The position numbers and the translations under genes were made by a program. Below the pieces are notes generated by a model that worked only from the letters and a program-made list of their open reading frames with translations, did no database searches and was not told where the DNA came from. From Skeletonema tropicum (lineage: Eukaryota > Bacillariophyta > Thalassiosirophyceae > Thalassiosirales > Thalassiosiraceae): a stretch of 64,000 bases of DNA. Location of the stretch: NCBI GenBank assembly GCA_037178625.1, contig CM074130.1:3100001-3164000 (forward strand). The letters are read 5' to 3'. Shown in pieces: positions 9,241-20,309 of the stretch (positions are counted from its first letter, which is position 1; every line of letters begins with the position of its first letter).

Positions 9241-10236
9241 TTATCCAACACTCGTTACATCTGTGGTCGGACTGATCGAGCGACATCGTGGACACGCAAC
9301 CAAGCCAATCTCAATATTGATTTTCAACCCTGCTCGACATTTCCAGCACCTCACAACATGCTCATATGCACCTAATTCTGAGTCATCCAATGTGACTTCA
9401 GAATACTTGTTTGCTATTGAAACATCTTCCTCTTGCTTCTCTTCTTCATCCTCACCTGGGTCGAATAATTTCCCGACGGCTATTTGACTATTTGTAACGC
9501 CACTGTCCATTCCCTCTTCAATTAATGACAAAGGCAGAGGTTCAGGTGGCGGTAACGTTGGCTCTATCCTCAGCATTTCATCACTGGGAGGATCCCACGT
9601 TTTCAAGTGAGGTCCAGCCTTTTCTGCGGTTTGCCCCATTGTTGCCGCTTCCAGCATTCGTTTTTCATCCTCGTACATACGTTCCACCTCTTGCTTTTTG
9701 GACTGTAAATCACTGAATTGTAGTCGAGCTTGCACTTTATGCACTGCATTGATTTTCTTCTCAATTAATTCAATTTCATCCAATTCCCCCACTGGCACGA
9801 CTCGACCAGTAATTGCACCCCCTACACTAATAACGCCCGGACGTGACGAAGGGGCCTGACATCTGTCCCATCGATTACTGCCCCCAGATGGTGATGAAGA
9901 AGTCCCAGCAGTTCTGGCGCTTGTACGTTCAGATGATAATGTACTGCTGGCTGTCGTCGTTGCTGTATTAGTTGCAGTCCTGGCGCTCGCCCGTTCATTT
10001 TCATCTAGAATGTCTAACAATTCCTCTAGAGGCATGACATGATCTGGATCAATGATCGAACGCAAATTTTGAATCTTTAATAGTAATTCCTCGTCCTCTT
10101 GTGCTGCTGCTCCTTCTTCTCTGTGAGGTTCTTCATCAGATGATGCTGTTGATTCAGATGAAGAGCCGCTATCCGAGTCATCACTAGAAGAGGAAGCGGC
10201 GGGATCACTATCATTATTATTTACTACGGAAACCAT
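9241..10236 (-). CDS. acidic protein with C-terminal four-cysteine zinc ribbon
   Basis: This 331-residue single-exon ORF starts MVSVVNNNDSDPAASSSS. Residues 8-50 are Ser/Asp/Glu-rich and disordered. Residues about 150-215 are helical (ELDEIELIEKKINAVHKVQ and a following Lys/Glu coiled coil). The C-terminus holds CWKCRAGLKINIEIGLVACPRC, two CxxC pairs 15 residues apart that could bind one zinc. I do not recognise the family; the acidic head with a terminal zinc ribbon suggests a nuclear or RNA-related protein, but that is inference. The 3' end is 42 bp from the ZCCHC9-like gene. Confidence 0.72.
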   Translation of the reverse strand: MVSVVNNNDSDPAASSSSDDSDSGSSSESTASSDEEPHREEGAAAQEDEELLLKIQNLRSIIDPDHVMPLEELLDILDENERASARTATNTATTTASSTLSSERTSARTAGTSSSPSGGSNRWDRCQAPSSRPGVISVGGAITGRVVPVGELDEIELIEKKINAVHKVQARLQFSDLQSKKQEVERMYEDEKRMLEAATMGQTAEKAGPHLKTWDPPSDEMLRIEPTLPPPEPLPLSLIEEGMDSGVTNSQIAVGKLFDPGEDEEEKQEEDVSIANKYSEVTLDDSELGAYEHVVRCWKCRAGLKINIEIGLVACPRCRSISPTTDVTSVG

Positions 10237-10720
10237 GATTTTGTTTTCATGTGCACAAAAACATCGACCACTTCTAGAGAGCTAAAGTTTCCCAGAGCAA
10301 ACCAAGCCAACAACGACAACAACAACAATACTAATACTTTGAATACTGTTGACAAGTGTATGGCGAGCGCCTTTCTGATTTTCAGCAGCAGTTGGCAGTT
10401 GTTGAATAGGTAGTAGGATTAGTCAGCCGGGTGCAGTGTTCATGGTGCATGGTGGTGTCATTCTTCATTCTTCCAACATTCACAGTTCACAGCTGGCATT
10501 TTCAAGCGACGCGTAACATCGCGTAACAAGTGTTACAATGGTAACCAGACTGTTACGTACCACATCATGCCGCCAAAGAACAAAGAACCAAGCTTAACCA
10601 TGTCACGGAAGGCTACCCTAAAGAAACCTCGACGCCATAGCAACCAAATGCACCGCCTAAATCTACTGTCATTATAACTACATTGTTGTTGTTAGTTATT
10701 GAGAGAGCGACATTCAAGCA
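10237..10720. other. 484-bp divergent intergenic region
   Basis: The region separates two divergent genes and presumably holds both promoters. It contains AACAACAACAATA-type repeats near 10315 and a cluster of GTAAC/GTTAC motifs around 10515-10560 (GTAACATCGCGTAACAAGTG, then GGTAACC and TGTTACGTA). No ORF or RNA gene was recognised. Confidence 0.5.
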
Positions 10721-13700
10721 ATGAGGCCGACGCCTACAAAAACGAGGCCAACGTTGCGCACTCCACTGAGATCATCGCCACGCAGACAAAAGGGGAAAGA
10801 CAGCAATAAGTCTCCCTCCGCACGACGTTCGATCAAACGTGGGCTAGAAGACTCCTTGGGGAGCCCAACTTTTGCGGATACACCAGTGACAAAAATTCAG
10901 AAGAGTAGACGCGGTCGATCTCCTGATGTTGCGAGGGCCACGTCGGCCGTTACATCATCTGACAAAAATAAAAATGGTCACAACACACCGCCAAAGAATA
11001 GCACTAATAATGGCGGAGGTAAACCCAAAAAGACGTACGGAAGGAGAGCCAAATTTTCCCCACGAACGCATGGTGCCGCTATAGCAAACAGTTTGGCGTC
11101 GCCGGCGATTGATTCGGATTTTTTGATGAGAAGTACTGCGCCCATTACCCCCAGTAAACGATCCACGGCTGAATCGGCATTGCATTACTTGGCAAGGAAT
11201 GCGACGAGGGGTACAAATAATAATGATACTACTCAATCAGATGATGATGGTAACAATAAAACTCGATCGAGGAAGAAACAAAAGAGGAGAGCTGCAGTCA
11301 ATGCCGAGAGTGCCATTGAATCACAACTCCATAATAATATTGAATCACCCCAGCGCAGTGAACTATCTGAGAATGAATTTATTCCAAAAGGAAAACTTGA
11401 GGAAAGATGGCTAAAGAACTTCAATAAATGGAAGCAGTCCATAGAGAATCAAGGGAGAGGTGATATCGAACAGCAGTCACCGATACCCAAATCATGGGTC
11501 AATGCACAGAGGAAGGAGTACAAAGCCATGAAACAAAATGAGAAAACTTCAATGACCCAAAAGAAAGCCAATTTGCTCGAGAGTGCTGGTTTCACTTGGG
11601 ATATTCCAGTCGGGCGGCCGAAGAGAAAGAATAGCAGTAGCAACAACACGGAAGAAAATGCAGCTGCTACTCTTGTAAGTGTCAAGAGTGATGTTGTGTC
11701 AAAGAGACAAAAAAAGAACTATGGCAATGCCAAGAATGAAAAATCGCTTGAAAACTCATCTCTATCGAAGCGATCATCTCCACGTAAAAGTTGTCCAACT
11801 CAATTTTATCACGACTTGTTAGGTAAAGAGGATGAGGAGGTCGATGAGAAGAGGAGTAACATCAATAGTGATGAGAAAAAGAAAGACAAAAAAGAAGAGG
11901 AGGAAACGACAACAAAAACCGCATCTAAAGTCAAGGAGGGCTACAAGTGCAGCAAATGCGGTGAGCCAAAGAAGGGGCATATTTGCTCCAAAGACAAGCG
12001 TGACGAAGAAGATGAGAAAGCAGTCGAATCTTTGACGTTACTTGCTTCCTCTTCCGAGGAAAAACATCCAGATCTACCAACGAAACAAAAACGTGAAGGA
12101 AAGAAACGAAGGAGCCGTGGTGGCCGGCAGAAGGGGTTGTCTTCTCTTGAAACATTACAAACATCGACTACTTCCTCGAAGGAGAAAGCCATGCCTTCAG
12201 GTCAAAAAGAGGACTCAGCAAAGGAAAAACACGCAGATGATAATATGGAAGTGAAGAAGTCTACTGCGAGGTCTACTGCACCAAAGAAGACGAAGAATAC
12301 TTCGTGTGATGCTACTGAACGTACTAGAAAGATGGAGAAGGCGCAGGAGACGGAGCCACCAACAGAAATGATTGAACATGAAGTGAAGAAGTCTACTGCA
12401 CCAAAGAAGACGAAGAATAAACAGACTAGAAAGGTGGAGAAAGCGGAGGAGGCGGAATCACCAACTGAAATGAATGAACATGAAGCAACCGGACTGGATG
12501 ATCAGCCAATTTCACCATTCCCTAGCTCTCCTATCCAAACATCAAATCTCGAATGTCCGGAAAGCGGCAGCATATCTGTTGGTCAAGCACAAAATAGTCC
12601 GGCTAAGAAAGACGTACCTGAATCAATATGTATCAGAGAGTTGATGATGTCGTGCTTGACAGAAGAAGACAAGGAAGAAGAAAAGCGCAATTCCGAAATT
12701 AGACGATCGGAGCCAAAGCCGTCTGCTTCTGCAGAAGGAGTTGATGACAATGTCGAAGGTACCATGAATTCTGACGATAGGCGGAATTCCGAAATTGGTC
12801 GATCGGAGCCAAGGCCGTCTGCGTCTGCAGATGGAGTTGATAATGATGACAAAGGTATTACCACGAAAGCTGATAATCCTCTACCAAAGACACCAATTCA
12901 AAGCAAAGAGACGCCGCTTTCCACATTTTCGCCTCTGTCAATGACATCACCTCTACGGGCAAACAATTTGTTAGAGACGAGCTACAACGAGGAGCCAGAA
13001 GTTCAAGATCAATCTCTGTTCCACGAAAAGTCCTCCAATCATCCTGCAGCTAAACGCAAATCGGCAAGTACCTCTCATCGTCCGAAAGACATGGTCCAAA
13101 CTCCACCTGGTAATACCAGAATGACTGTCAGCGCGGAAATAGCCACACAAACGAGTGATAGGGTGGACGAAGCAAAACAACTTCAATTAATCCAGGCAGA
13201 AAAGAAGTATCAAGCGAAAATGGCAGAATTTGGCAAGCTTGAATTGGAGGCGAAGATGGTAGCGGAACGTATGCGTCAAATAGAGGAGAGAATGAGACAA
13301 ATTCAATCAAGCTCTATATCAAATGATCTCCGAGAATATGATGAAATGAAACGGCGTGAATCGTATCATGCGGAGACACTTCGTCCATCGAGGAGGAAAA
13401 TGATTACGTCACAACGGCATTACGGATCATCAGAAGACGAGTTTAGCGATGATTACGACTTGCACAGGAACTGGAGGCATAGTACTCACGGACGACATGG
13501 GGATCGTGAAAGATCCATCAAACGCAGGAAAATACGATCCGACTCTCGATCCGACTCTCGTCGGTCACGCAGTCCTTCAAGAAGTCAATCACAGAGAAGT
13601 CTTCAATCGGAGAGAAGCAACACCCAGCGTCGTCGCATTGAAGATTCGGCAATAGAAGATGATCGTGACCGTATGTCTGTCTCGAGAAAACACAGAAAAA

Positions 13701-14140
13701 AGAGCAGTAAGAAGAAAGTAGCCAATGCAAGGCGAGGTTCCATGTCACAGACGGATAGAACATCGATGAAATCTCCATACGCTGTGCTGCGAAGTGACGC
13801 GGGAAAACCGCGCGAGACTCGTCAACGCGATGAATCTTTTGACGCCAAGTTACCTTTGGAGAAAGATGCTTCAGATTCCGATGTGGAAGGAAATGACACT
13901 GCTACATCTACCGAGTCAGCAAAAGTATCTGAGAAAGCTAGAGAAAATTACAAGAAGGATTCTGACTCGTCTTCCACTAAGCAGTCTTCTGTAGAAGAAG
14001 CGAAGAAAAGCAATAATGCGTCCAAAAATGAGGGTAACACAAAAGATCCTCTGTATTGGCTTGCTGGTGGAGAAAGTGATTCAGATGAGGAAAGTTGGGA
14101 CTTTGATGGGCCCATGATTCTCCCCCCTCCTCCGGCTTGA
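10721..14140 (+). CDS. large disordered, basic nuclear-type protein with small zinc motif and RS region
   Basis: This is a 1139-residue single-exon ORF starting MRPTPTKTRPTLRTPLRSSPRR, a Thr/Pro/Arg tail like those of chromatin proteins. Most of it is disordered and rich in Lys, Ser and Glu. Recognisable parts: CSKCGEPKKGHIC at about residues 410-422 (one small zinc knuckle); internal duplications around 12249-12483 and 12690-12850; a coiled coil at about 820-865 (KKYQAKMAEFGKLELEAK); an Arg/Ser-rich region at about 925-975; and an acidic C-terminus ending WDFDGPMILPPPPA. Likely nuclear, perhaps acting in chromatin or RNA processing, but there is no assignable family. It ends 133 bp from the converging PDZ gene. 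Confidence 0.82.
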   Translation: MRPTPTKTRPTLRTPLRSSPRRQKGKDSNKSPSARRSIKRGLEDSLGSPTFADTPVTKIQKSRRGRSPDVARATSAVTSSDKNKNGHNTPPKNSTNNGGGKPKKTYGRRAKFSPRTHGAAIANSLASPAIDSDFLMRSTAPITPSKRSTAESALHYLARNATRGTNNNDTTQSDDDGNNKTRSRKKQKRRAAVNAESAIESQLHNNIESPQRSELSENEFIPKGKLEERWLKNFNKWKQSIENQGRGDIEQQSPIPKSWVNAQRKEYKAMKQNEKTSMTQKKANLLESAGFTWDIPVGRPKRKNSSSNNTEENAAATLVSVKSDVVSKRQKKNYGNAKNEKSLENSSLSKRSSPRKSCPTQFYHDLLGKEDEEVDEKRSNINSDEKKKDKKEEEETTTKTASKVKEGYKCSKCGEPKKGHICSKDKRDEEDEKAVESLTLLASSSEEKHPDLPTKQKREGKKRRSRGGRQKGLSSLETLQTSTTSSKEKAMPSGQKEDSAKEKHADDNMEVKKSTARSTAPKKTKNTSCDATERTRKMEKAQETEPPTEMIEHEVKKSTAPKKTKNKQTRKVEKAEEAESPTEMNEHEATGLDDQPISPFPSSPIQTSNLECPESGSISVGQAQNSPAKKDVPESICIRELMMSCLTEEDKEEEKRNSEIRRSEPKPSASAEGVDDNVEGTMNSDDRRNSEIGRSEPRPSASADGVDNDDKGITTKADNPLPKTPIQSKETPLSTFSPLSMTSPLRANNLLETSYNEEPEVQDQSLFHEKSSNHPAAKRKSASTSHRPKDMVQTPPGNTRMTVSAEIATQTSDRVDEAKQLQLIQAEKKYQAKMAEFGKLELEAKMVAERMRQIEERMRQIQSSSISNDLREYDEMKRRESYHAETLRPSRRKMITSQRHYGSSEDEFSDDYDLHRNWRHSTHGRHGDRERSIKRRKIRSDSRSDSRRSRSPSRSQSQRSLQSERSNTQRRRIEDSAIEDDRDRMSVSRKHRKKSSKKKVANARRGSMSQTDRTSMKSPYAVLRSDAGKPRETRQRDESFDAKLPLEKDASDSDVEGNDTATSTESAKVSEKARENYKKDSDSSSTKQSSVEEAKKSNNASKNEGNTKDPLYWLAGGESDSDEESWDFDGPMILPPPPA

Positions 14141-14273
14141 GGTTCTAAGAATCAAAAATTCAACTAGATAGTTCAAGTATACATAACACATACATTCATT
14201 TAGAACTAAGCCCTTCTTGGTAACATCCATACATATACGGAGAATCACTCTATACTTCTCTTTGACATAGATT

Positions 14274-17200
14274 TTATGACTTTTTCTTCCCCCCAAACAT
14301 CTTCTTGAAAGTTGATTTCCCTTTATTCCTTTGCGGCGACGTAACATCAGTAGATTGGTTGGTCTTGGTATTTTCTTGTGCCATCGAAATGTTGAGATTC
14401 TTATTGGCCCGTCTTCGGTTGTTAGGTGCAAAGTCAAGAGTAGCTTTGGTACTTGTCGTTTGATTGGCCTTCTTCATCCCAAAAAATCCTTTTTTGGATT
14501 TCTTTGCATTGGCTGAAACGTTCTTATCAGTAACTTCGAACCCTTCCTGGATGACTGCGCCTGGAACAGGACGTAGTTGACCAACGTACCTAATGAATGT
14601 AAGCTCAACTCCCTCGTTTTGGGGAGTGCTTGATATAATTGCTGCGACTTCATCTATCGTTGCGTGTGCAGAACTTTTCCCATTGATTGCTGCAAGCTGG
14701 TCACCTGGCTGAACCTCCTTACGCGCTCCATTACCATCGGGCACTACTCTTGATACCCAAGCACCTTGCTCGTGTTCTTGAAACAAGAGTCCAAGCGGAA
14801 GCTTGATTGTTACAACAACAAATTTGATATCCGTCAATACGTTGATATCTTGAGACTCATCAAATTGTATACCATGAATATGATGAATAGCTCTAGCCGC
14901 AGCCACTGCTTGCTGCAGTAGATTACCATCACTATCCTCGTCCTCCTCCTTGTCCTCGTCCTCCTCCTTGTCCTCCAACTCCTCTGAGAAAGCGGTATTG
15001 CTGTTGCTCCGCAGTGTTGAGACGTTCGTTGAACCACCTTGTGTGTCAGTCACCTCGTCCGTATCCTGGTCATAATACCAAAAAAAAATCGTATGAAACA
15101 AAAATAAGTCCATGAACAAGACAAGAAAGTTGGGGTATAAGACTTTTTCAAACTTACCGTCTCTGGAAACAGAAACTTTTCCATATAACCTATCCAATCG
15201 TACTCAGATGTCGTCTTATCATTAGATTCATCTGATTCCTGGCCCATTGTTGAGGTCCCCTTTGTATCGTCGTTCTCAGCAGACAAACTATTTGCGGCAT
15301 TGTTCGCGAAAAGTAACATACCACCGAGAGCAGATCCTATCGCTTTTACGGCGTTGTCAACATGGTCGTAAATATTGGTGTCGTCCTCAACTTTGCGTGC
15401 TGTGTCAACTGTTGTTCCACCGACCGTAGACTCTCCATAGGTGGCATCATCGAGCGTGTAATTGTCAATTGTATCACCATCCTCTTCCAGTGTCTCACCA
15501 TCAGTTTCATCGTCGTCTTCCTCATCTCTTGTCTCGTATGTTCCAGATTCTGAACCGGAGGCATCACGGTCTTGTTGAACATGGTACGTGTGCACTTTAT
15601 TCCCCTCTTCCCCAGCAAAGGCAACATTCCGCGATGGAGTAGTTGGTCCTCCGAGATGATCACCATACTTTCGTTCGTTTTGAAACTCTGCTGACTGTTC
15701 CGCGCTCTCATCACTCTCGGTCCTTTGCAAGTTCTGCGCCTGCGCAACACGTCTTGCCTCACCAGCTTGGTGTATCCCCTGAGAGATCTTGTTGAAAGTT
15801 TCATTAGGATCTGCTGTCGTATTTATGGCATTTTGTGTGCTGTAATCCTGATTCTTATTCTCAAACTCAAAGAGGCTATCGCCGTCAGAATCCACTGGAT
15901 CAGATGCTGGCATATTGTCTTCTGCTGGTTTACCCGTGTATTCTACTGGACCAGATGTAGAATTCAGTTGCTGCCCCTTCCATGGGTAGTTCTTATCCAA
16001 TATTGACTCTAACTCTCTATCTACCGGTTCTTCTTGCGCTGCTTGTGGTGGTGAGGATGCGTTGTTTTGCCACCTTGCTCCAGCCTTGTCCCATTCTGTA
16101 AGAGTCTGCACATTTGGAGACTGATCATCATTTTCTTTCGATTGACTACCACTCTCTCCAAAGAACGATCCCGCCCAGAGATTTTGCTCGAATGAAGTCT
16201 TATTCTCTTGATCCCATGATTTGGAGTTTCGGTCAAACTTTTGCATGGTATTGGAGCTATTGTCATCCTCCCACATGGTTCGTTGCTTATTCCCTCCATC
16301 ATCCCAAGAGGTGGCATTCCCAATTCTCATTGGCAAGTGTCCTTTTCCCTTGTTGGGATTTATCGAATCTTCATCTTCATCATCATCAAAAGGATTGGTA
16401 GTAGCCGCTTTGTTTGGCTTTGGGGCAAGCGATTCGGGCTCACTGGCAGCAGCAGCGTATCGTCCAGCATGGGCTGCAATATCTCCATAGTTATACTGTC
16501 GATCAGGACTTGCTCCGACATTCTCTCCGTCCGAATCAGCCAACGATTTCTCCAAGGAATCATCACTTCCCATGTTATGAATGAGGTATCGTGCATCCAT
16601 CTTACTCTTCTTACTACTCTTTCTCTCCTTCTTCTTTTTGGTCGGGTCACCATTCAGTGCAAGCTCCGAACTAATCGTTTCATTCTCTTCATCCATAGGT
16701 TGACTGAAAACAGGCGTTCTCCTGCCTTGATTGGTGATAGGGATAGGAGCAAACGTGTCATTTCGTTCATCGACATATGCATCTTCATCATCTTCGGTAA
16801 TGTCATATTCGTATTCACCACCGTCCATCATGTTTTCATCTTGCGAATGTTGGAAATACAGACGGTTGGCTGGCGCAGCAGTAGTATTGGAAACGACAGG
16901 AGAAAATCCATCATGTCTTTGGGGTGGCATTGTTGGTGGCGGTGGTGGAGGTGGCGGTGGTGCCTGCTCCATAGTACTTCCATTGTAATAATATTGCTGT
17001 TTCAACCTCTCCTGCTCTTCTCTGGTCGAATTTGTGTACGCATCATATCCGTTTCGTGGTTTATTGGGCGAAGGCGTATTTTTTGCCGACAGATGATGAT
17101 GATGCTGCTGATGCTGATGACTGTAGTTGCCACGATGTTGTATGGCTGCATCGAAATGTTCTTCTCGTTGCACGGGAAAAGATGGTGAATAATTCTGCTG

Positions 17201-17461
17201 GTAGTGAGCATTGTAATTATCATGGTACTGGGGAGAATTTGCATATTGCTGTTCTGACAGCATAGAATCGGGCTGAAAGCTCCTTTCAGGACTCATCCCG
17301 TTATGCTGTTTACTTCCGCTTCCATTATGATATGTGGGCGAAGCAACACCAGGAGACGATGGCGAAGCATGTGATGAAGGAGAAGACATTTTGGCTTGTG
17401 AAGCCTTCTCTCTCTTTTGCTTCATGCGCATTTGCGCGCTTGCCATTAGGCCCGAGCTCAT
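14274..17461 (-). CDS. PDZ-domain protein with long disordered N-terminus, two exons
   Basis: Exon 1 is 17461-15158 and exon 2 is 15065-14274, joined across a 92-nt intron (donor ACG|GTAAGT, acceptor GACCAG|GAT; phase 0), giving 1031 residues. Exon 1 starts MSSGLMASAQMRMKQKREKA, a short basic helix, then a long Gln/His/Pro/Ser-rich disordered part with a poly-Pro stretch (about 170-182) and repeated acidic segments. Exon 2 holds a PDZ-like fold at about residues 843-935 (FVVVTIKLPLGLLFQEHE; WVSRVVPDG; VQPGDQLAAINGKS; GVELTFIRYVG). The C-terminus is basic (KSTFKKMFGGKKKS). PDZ domains bind C-terminal peptides; the role here is probably scaffolding. Unspliced reading would add a false hydrophobic stretch from the intron. 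Confidence 0.83.
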
Positions 17462-17805
17462 GGTTATTGCTGTTTATTATCACCGACTGCAGCGTACTCT
17501 ATGCTTAGTAATGATGTCAATGATTGTTCTGGCAGTTCCCGTATGCATTATTATTTTCACGTGGTGTTCCACTTCCATGCCATCATGTTCACAAAAGAAG
17601 TGTTGGAGGCAGTGTCGTGTGAAGCTAGCCGTTGGGTGATGATCGGCTTCTCAACGCCTACGAGAAAATGTAACGCAAGATTAAGATTACGGTATTCGTA
17701 TCGTATCGTCACAAAGGCTCGAGACAGGATTTGTAACGCTCTCGGCGCTCGCTTCCGTCTCGCGTCGCGCGTCGACTAAAATTAAAATCCAATATCCCAA
17801 ATCCC

Positions 17806-20205
17806 ATGACCATGGCGTTGCTTCAGCCCCTACTCCTACTGGCTGCCAGCATCACTGCAGCCTCGGCAGGCACGGCCAGATCCTATACACAACAACAACA
17901 GAATCATCGCATTCTGCACAATGCTGAAACTGGCACAATAATTCATCCACTCGTGCCTCACAAAGAACACCTCGAGCGGCGCCGCCGGGAACTCCGAGAG
18001 TTGCACGACAAACAGAACGGAGGAAAAAATAACCAGGAGTTGGATTTGACACTGCCTCCCCGACCGCATACCTCGAGACACAGCAGCAATGCCGAGGATG
18101 TTGTCAAGAACAGCATTGGCGGCACCCACTCTCTCCGTGGGCGTCAACTCCAACAACAAATGGGCGCATTGTATCAAGGGTATGGAACTCATTACGTCGA
18201 CCTTTGGGTGGGATCGCCCAATCCCCAACGACAAACTGTCATTGTCGATACTGGATCGGGCGTGACTGCCTTTCCGTGTGAGGAATGTAAGGGATGTGGG
18301 GATTCCTACCACACTGATGGATATTTCAAACATAGTCAATCGACGACATTTCGAGAGTTGACGTGTGAGGAGTGCTTCCGTGGATATTGCTCCAGCATGT
18401 CCGGGGGCAAAAAGTGTAAAATTAGCATGTCCTATGCCGAGGGAAGTTCCTGGACTGCCTATGAAAGTAGTGATTTGTGTTATGCCGGTGGACCTCATGA
18501 TCAGGCATTGCAGGTGACGGGTGCAATGGTGGCAACGGGGCCCGATGTCGATCATATTGATCCGGTGGAGGCATCACAATTTGCGTTTGAATTGGCCTTT
18601 GGATGTCAGATATCAATTACAGGGTTGTTCATTACTCAATTAGCAGATGGGATCATGGGGATGGAGAATGATAAGACTGCCTTTTGGAAACAGATGCATA
18701 CGAAAAATGCTATACCCAATGAAGAATTTAGTTTGTGTTTTAGTCGACAGGATTATACGTCCAAGGATGGGACGAGGGCAGGTGCCATGACACTGGGGGG
18801 AGTGGATCCAAGGCTTCATAATGTTAGCCCGATGGTCTTTGCGAAGAACACACATATGAATGGATTTTTTGGTGTTCACCTTCGAGCTGTGTATCTACGT
18901 GAGGGTGGTGGATTGAGTGCTCAGACAACTTTACAAGACATGAGTAGTCGAATGCACAGACTGGAAGTTTCGGAGGATCAATTGAATTACGGCGGCAAAG
19001 TCATTGTGGACAGTGGGACAACTGATACATACATGACTTCTCGAATTGCATCTGCGTTCAAAGAGACTTGGAAAAAAATAACTGGGAAAGATTATAATCA
19101 TTCGGCAATGAAGCTGACCAAAGAAGAACTCGAGAGTCTTCCCACGATCATCATTGTTATACAGGGTTATGAAGGACCAGATGTTGGTGATGAACCTTTC
19201 GGGGAGCCCAATGATGTACCTGGATGGGCGGGAGAAGCACTATCTCCCTCATTTCCAAAAGATGTTGTATTATCTATCCCTGCTTCTCATTACATGGAGT
19301 ACGATCCCGAAAAAGAAGCCTATGTAGCTCGCTTCTACACAGATGAGGGCAGTGGAAGCGTTCTTGGTGCAAATGCAATGATGGGACACGATGTTTATTT
19401 CGATGTACCGCGGGGGCGCGTCGGCTTTGCGGAGAGTGACTGTGACTATGCACAACTTTTGGCAACGGAGGGGACGTCTATCAGCGTTGCACCAAATCCA
19501 TATACAGTAAGTACCAAAACTGAAATTGTTTCCGAAGAAGAAGAAGAGGAAGTGATCCCTGAAGAGGAAGTGATTCCTGAAGAAGAAGTGATTCCCGAGG
19601 AGGAAGTCATTCCTGAGGAAGAAGTTATTCCTGAGGAGGAAGTCATTCCTGAGGAGGAAGTTATTCCCGAAGAGGAAGAGCAAGTTGAAGTTATTGGGGA
19701 GGAGTCAACTCTGGAGGGAGATGGCAATGTTGAAGTTGAACCTACTGGAGATGGCTATGGTGAATCTGTACCTCATGGTGAATCTGAATCTTCTTCCTTT
19801 GAAACAAATCCTGCCCCCACTGATGAAGGCAATGCCTCTTATGAATTGTTCAATAATAAACAACCGCAGGATCAGACAGGCTCCTCAACCACGGGCAGGA
19901 CCTCAACCTATTCAGACCTTGCAGATCAGGCCAAAGACAAAGCTGCTGAAATTATTGATGATATGAAGCATGAGTGCAGTTCAACTGAATGCAGAGGTGT
20001 TGCGGGATTTCTCATATTCTCCGCATTGGTGATCGTCATTGCTGCTATTCGCAGAGCTGCATCACGTAGAAGGTTGATTAGACAGTATCAAGAAGCCGAG
20101 CTTGAAATTAGTGACTTGGCTTTGAACTCCGACTCGGATTCTGAGGATGGAATGGAAGGAGGTGGTTATACTGATGAGCCTCCTATGCCTCCTCAGCTAT
20201 CATAA
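17806..20205 (+). CDS. plasmepsin-V-like membrane-anchored aspartic protease
   Basis: This 799-residue ORF starts MTMALLQPLLLLAASITAAS, a clear signal peptide. Two catalytic Asp motifs of the pepsin (A1) fold are present: VDTGSG at about residue 148 and VDSGTT at about 402. Between them a Cys-rich insert (CEECKGCG, CEECFRGYC, then KCKISMSYAEGSSW) follows the same order as the nepenthesin-type insert of plasmepsin V. After the protease domain comes an acidic linker with seven EEEVIP units (579-620), then one membrane span (about 731-748, GFLIFSALVIVIAAI) and a cytosolic tail. Expected to be a secretory-pathway or ER membrane protease with a lumenal active site. The substrate is unknown; a plasmepsin-V-like processing role is inference. 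Confidence 0.88.
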   Translation: MTMALLQPLLLLAASITAASAGTARSYTQQQQNHRILHNAETGTIIHPLVPHKEHLERRRRELRELHDKQNGGKNNQELDLTLPPRPHTSRHSSNAEDVVKNSIGGTHSLRGRQLQQQMGALYQGYGTHYVDLWVGSPNPQRQTVIVDTGSGVTAFPCEECKGCGDSYHTDGYFKHSQSTTFRELTCEECFRGYCSSMSGGKKCKISMSYAEGSSWTAYESSDLCYAGGPHDQALQVTGAMVATGPDVDHIDPVEASQFAFELAFGCQISITGLFITQLADGIMGMENDKTAFWKQMHTKNAIPNEEFSLCFSRQDYTSKDGTRAGAMTLGGVDPRLHNVSPMVFAKNTHMNGFFGVHLRAVYLREGGGLSAQTTLQDMSSRMHRLEVSEDQLNYGGKVIVDSGTTDTYMTSRIASAFKETWKKITGKDYNHSAMKLTKEELESLPTIIIVIQGYEGPDVGDEPFGEPNDVPGWAGEALSPSFPKDVVLSIPASHYMEYDPEKEAYVARFYTDEGSGSVLGANAMMGHDVYFDVPRGRVGFAESDCDYAQLLATEGTSISVAPNPYTVSTKTEIVSEEEEEEVIPEEEVIPEEEVIPEEEVIPEEEVIPEEEVIPEEEVIPEEEEQVEVIGEESTLEGDGNVEVEPTGDGYGESVPHGESESSSFETNPAPTDEGNASYELFNNKQPQDQTGSSTTGRTSTYSDLADQAKDKAAEIIDDMKHECSSTECRGVAGFLIFSALVIVIAAIRRAASRRRLIRQYQEAELEISDLALNSDSDSEDGMEGGGYTDEPPMPPQLS
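19543..19668 (+). repeat. 18-bp coding repeat, seven units
   Basis: Seven in-frame 18-bp units (GARGARGAAGTSATYCCY) encode EEEVIP seven times in the stalk of the aspartic protease. Third-position differences between units show they are not freshly copied. The repeat probably acts as a flexible, negatively charged spacer before the membrane span. Confidence 0.95.
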
Positions 20206-20309
20206 AGAATTGTAAGTTAGAGTTTTTCATAGAGAGAATGACAGTGATTTAAAGTAGAGTTTGAAAACAGCTTCATTCTTTAGTGAAGATGAGCAAAGTT
20301 TGCGCTGCG

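Noticed and set aside
15066..15157. Hydrophobic segment at the end of the unspliced PDZ exon 1
   Set aside because: It is intron sequence (GTAAG ... ACCAG); splicing restores the frame to the PDZ domain.
16241..17188. 315-residue plus-strand frame opposite the PDZ gene
   Set aside because: A shadow of a low-complexity coding exon; no domain pattern, while the minus frame has consistent splice sites and a PDZ domain.
17836..18555. 239-residue minus-strand frame opposite the aspartic protease
   Set aside because: Antisense shadow of a clear protease gene.
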